Positions 61,923-64,000 of a stretch of DNA of 64,000 nucleotides are shown here, piece by piece. Numbering within the stretch: position 1 is the first letter of the stretch; every line of letters begins with the position of its first letter. The translations under genes were made by a program, and so were the position numbers. The notes under the pieces are model-generated. The model did not search any database. It saw only the letters and a list, made by a program, of their open reading frames with translations, and was not told the origin of the DNA. Where the stretch lies: contig CP043547.1 in the NCBI GenBank assembly GCA_009664345.1, positions 248,001 to 312,000 of the forward strand, written 5' to 3'. The stretch is from Planctomycetales bacterium 10988. GTDB taxonomy: Bacteria; Planctomycetota; Planctomycetia; Pirellulales; Pb10988.

Positions 61923-62074
61923 AAACTCTTAAACTGTTTCAAAGATAGTCATCCAGGAAACATTCTGCTAGACGCGGACGGTGAGGAAATACCGCTTCTT
62001 TTCGAATCTTCGCGAATTTCTAACGTTTCTCCCGTTGGTGGTGGATATTTTTGCTTGATCCATTCAACCGAGGG

Positions 62075-62755
62075 TTAAATCTCCTTCTTCGCGGACTTAT
62101 GATAAATTCCGATTTGAATGGCTCCATACTTGCGGAAATCCCAATCATCGAGATGAGGAACGGTTTCCATGGAAAGTCGAGGATCGGCTTCAATGACCAT
62201 TAAGCTATCCTCAGGAGCGGCCTGGAGGATTTCTGCCAACATAGTCATGAGTTCTTGGCGACGATCTTCAAAAAAGGCATAGGGAGGAGAACAAAACACC
62301 AACCAGGGAAGCGTTTTCTCAGGCGTTTGCTGCTTCCACCAGTAAAAGGTATCGGATGGAAAAATTTCCACAAGGGACGCAATGTCCAAGTGGGCGACAT
62401 TCTCTTTTAAAACATCCACGGTCGGAAAATGTCGTTCAATAAAGATCGCACGTTTGCTTCCGCGGCTGATCGCTTCCAGCCCCAAGGCCCCGGTTCCCGC
62501 AAACAGATCAATAGCCAGTTTCCCTTCCACTCGTTTTCCGAGCAGGTTGAATACCGATTCGCGAATACGGTCTTTCATTGGACGAGTCACGTCCAACCCG
62601 GAGTATTTTAAGCGGCTACGGCGAAAGCGACCACCAATGATTCGCAATTCGTTATCGACTTTGGCCGCAGGGTTTGTTTTTTTCGAACGATTGGAACCTG
62701 CTGATTTGTGCTTTTTTTTGCGTTTTGCCACCGATGTTGTTCTCTCTTCCTGCAA
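62075..62755 (-). CDS. rsmD: RsmD-family 16S rRNA methyltransferase
   Basis: Methylates N2 of G966 in 16S rRNA using SAM. 226 residues, with a basic Lys-rich N-terminal extension ('[16 protein letters not shown]'). Family blocks are '[20 protein letters not shown]', '[20 protein letters not shown]' and the SAM loop '[20 protein letters not shown]'. The catalytic motif IV, normally D/N-P-P-F/Y, reads S-P-P-Y ('[12 protein letters not shown]'), an uncommon change that may alter activity or specificity. The DUF1080 gene is divergent 285 bp away. The start at 62755 gives the basic extension; an internal start is not indicated. Confidence 0.88.
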   Translation of the reverse strand: MQEERTTSVAKRKKKHKSAGSNRSKKTNPAAKVDNELRIIGGRFRRSRLKYSGLDVTRPMKDRIRESVFNLLGKRVEGKLAIDLFAGTGALGLEAISRGSKRAIFIERHFPTVDVLKENVAHLDIASLVEIFPSDTFYWWKQQTPEKTLPWLVFCSPPYAFFEDRRQELMTMLAEILQAAPEDSLMVIEADPRLSMETVPHLDDWDFRKYGAIQIGIYHKSAKKEI

Positions 62756-63040
62756 ATTTCACCTGCCGCACCTTTTTTTCGGACTTGCTACGTACTACGC
62801 TACCATGTTACGGACGTTTGCTTAAGAGTGGGGCTTGAAAACGGTGGTGGCAGTGGCTTCCTTTTCATGTTTTCTCGCCACATCCCAAATAAAGCAATCG
62901 CGTTCCTGCCAACCAAGAGCGTTTCTACTTGGAGAATCCAGCGGAAAACGCTTCAAGCGAGAGGTCTAAAATGGGATTCCTTCCTCGAACCTCTCTTTCT
63001 TTCTCTTCTAAGATCTTTTGTAAAACAAGGAGATCAAGCT

Positions 63041-64000
63041 ATGTCCCCAGCGGGAAATGCTTCGCGATGGCTGAAAGTCACAACCCTGAGTGCCGTCACG
63101 CTCACCATGTTGAGTACCGTTTCCATGGCCTTCTATCCGGAATATTTAAGTGGAATCGTATGGCCTGAGCCTCCTGTCATCACTCCGGGCACCGATGGTG
63201 GCCCCCCTTCAGATGCGATCGTTTTGTTTGATGGAACCGATCTTTCCAGGTGGGAAGGTGGCGAACAGTGGGAAATCAAAGATGGCTATGCAGTAACCGC
63301 TGGTGGAGAAATCACCACGAAGCAAGAGTTCGGCGATATCCAAATTCATCTCGAATGGGCATCGCCTGTCGAAGTTGAAGGCGACGGGCAAGGCCGTGGC
63401 AATAGCGGCATCTTTCTGGCCGGACGTTATGAAATCCAAATTCTCGATTCTTATAATAACCCGACTTATTTCGATGGGCAGGCCGGCTCGCTTTATAAAC
63501 AACAACCCCCGATGGTCAATGCTTGCCGACCCCCTGGCGAATGGCAAACCTATGACATTCTCTTCTCCGCTCCTCGCTTCGATGAAAATCAACAACTGAT
63601 GCGTCCCGGCTATGTAACGGTCTTACATAATGGCGTCGCGGTTCATCATCGTACAGAAATCAAAGGAAATACCGCCTTCAATATGCCGGCAATGTACGAA
63701 GCGTATTCTGGAAAAGGTCCTCTTGCATTGCAATTCCATCGCGATCAGGTCCGTTTCCGCAATATCTGGGTGCGAGAGTTGAATCCCATCGTCGGGGACT
63801 ATCCGGCGGAGCGTGCTCCCTGGTCGCCAGAAGTTCTCAAACGACAAAAGAAAAAACAATCCGCCAAGACCGCCGCATTAACCAAAGAGAGGGAAGCAGC
63901 TGAGAAGAGCGCAGAAGGAAACACTGGTACAAAGCTGACAAAGAAGCAAAATCGAAAACCTGCCGAGTCAGTAGCAAAAGACCCACCTTTAAAAAAGTAA
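63041..64000 (+). CDS. DUF1080 (3-keto-disaccharide hydrolase-like) secreted protein
   Basis: 319 residues, starting at the ATG at 63041 (AAGGAG upstream). The open frame runs upstream to 62708 but without signal or family match. A leader covers about 30 residues ('[20 protein letters not shown]'). The concanavalin-like DUF1080 domain has '[20 protein letters not shown]', '[20 protein letters not shown]', '[20 protein letters not shown]' and '[20 protein letters not shown]'. Related proteins act on 3-keto sugars or bind carbohydrate outside the cytoplasm. The C-terminal 60 residues are Lys/Ala/Glu-rich and low-complexity. The stop is the last codon of the window, so the gene is complete. Confidence 0.88.
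   Translation: MSPAGNASRWLKVTTLSAVTLTMLSTVSMAFYPEYLSGIVWPEPPVITPGTDGGPPSDAIVLFDGTDLSRWEGGEQWEIKDGYAVTAGGEITTKQEFGDIQIHLEWASPVEVEGDGQGRGNSGIFLAGRYEIQILDSYNNPTYFDGQAGSLYKQQPPMVNACRPPGEWQTYDILFSAPRFDENQQLMRPGYVTVLHNGVAVHHRTEIKGNTAFNMPAMYEAYSGKGPLALQFHRDQVRFRNIWVRELNPIVGDYPAERAPWSPEVLKRQKKKQSAKTAALTKEREAAEKSAEGNTGTKLTKKQNRKPAESVAKDPPLKK

Larger units (their letters stand above)
61533..62074. other. Gene-free region with dispersed repeat copies
   Basis: About 540 bp without a supported gene. It holds the gltA promoter region and two copies of the dispersed repeat motif (61566-61585 and 61860-61922). Short open frames of 60-70 codons overlap on both strands but match nothing I know. Confidence 0.5.

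Noticed and set aside
62708-63040. N-terminal extension of the DUF1080 protein by about 110 residues
   Set aside because: No similarity and no ribosome site; the ATG at 63041 has AAGGAG and starts a signal peptide.

Overview
The window is chromosomal DNA from a planctomycete (phylum Planctomycetota). The evidence is the dense set of lineage-typical families: DUF1501, DUF1549/DUF1553 and DUF1587-1592 cytochrome proteins, DUF1552, a PVC-type heme-binding dehydrogenase, a FecR-LamG membrane protein behind an ECF sigma factor, a DUF1559 protein, a DUF1080 protein and four secreted sulfatases. I cannot place it below phylum from this sequence. Most genes are moderately GC-rich. Parts of 33.0-34.9 kb and 38.2-46 kb are clearly AT-rich, and the composition changes inside genes.

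Layout. 0.2-7.1 kb: a FlgI-like/HEAT lipoprotein, SMC, and a DUF2332 protein. 7.5-8.7 kb: a transposase remnant with a 940-bp IS5-type element (copy 1) nested in it. 8.9-16.1 kb: three sulfatases, a SUKH (SMI1/KNR4) protein and glutamate dehydrogenase. 16.2-19.7 kb: three consecutive secreted squalene-cyclase/prenyltransferase-repeat proteins. 20-21.8 kb: an NlpC/P60-like hydrolase and a DoxX protein. 21.9-27.6 kb: an ECF sigma / FecR-LamG / SGNH-PVC-heme operon. 27.8-33.2 kb: a TetR-adaptor-RND efflux operon with a recognisable promoter and operator. 33.2-38 kb: a small membrane protein, a pyruvyl-transferase-like protein, a cysteine-free Cu/Zn SOD, and an ActP-like symporter with its DUF485 partner. 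38.4-52.4 kb: an intradiol dioxygenase, a sulfatase, and two back-to-back cytochrome modules, ThuA-DUF1501-DUF1549/LamG/DUF1553 (minus) and DUF1592-DUF1552-DUF1552 (plus). 52.5-54 kb: a frameshifted IS5-family element. 54.3-56.4 kb: a DUF4190/DUF1559 protein, then copy 2 of the 940-bp IS, which splits a tRNA-like gene. 56.7-64 kb: a WecA/MraY-type transferase, GuaA, citrate synthase, RsmD and a DUF1080 protein.

How the genes fit together: much of the accessory content points to breakdown of sulfated or otherwise complex carbohydrates outside the cytoplasm. It combines sulfatases, ThuA, DUF1080, and cytochrome-linked dehydrogenase modules with twin-arginine partners, plus surface-sensing sigma control. 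Housekeeping genes (smc, gdhA, guaA, gltA, rsmD) are interspersed. The most notable observations are the tRNA-like gene broken by an IS at a CTAG target, the compositional steps inside two genes, the Cu/Zn SOD without the canonical disulfide, a repeated motif (TTTTGACC..TGGCTCT) in front of the sigma factor and gltA, and the palindromic operator in front of tetR. No CRISPR array, rRNA or prophage was seen.
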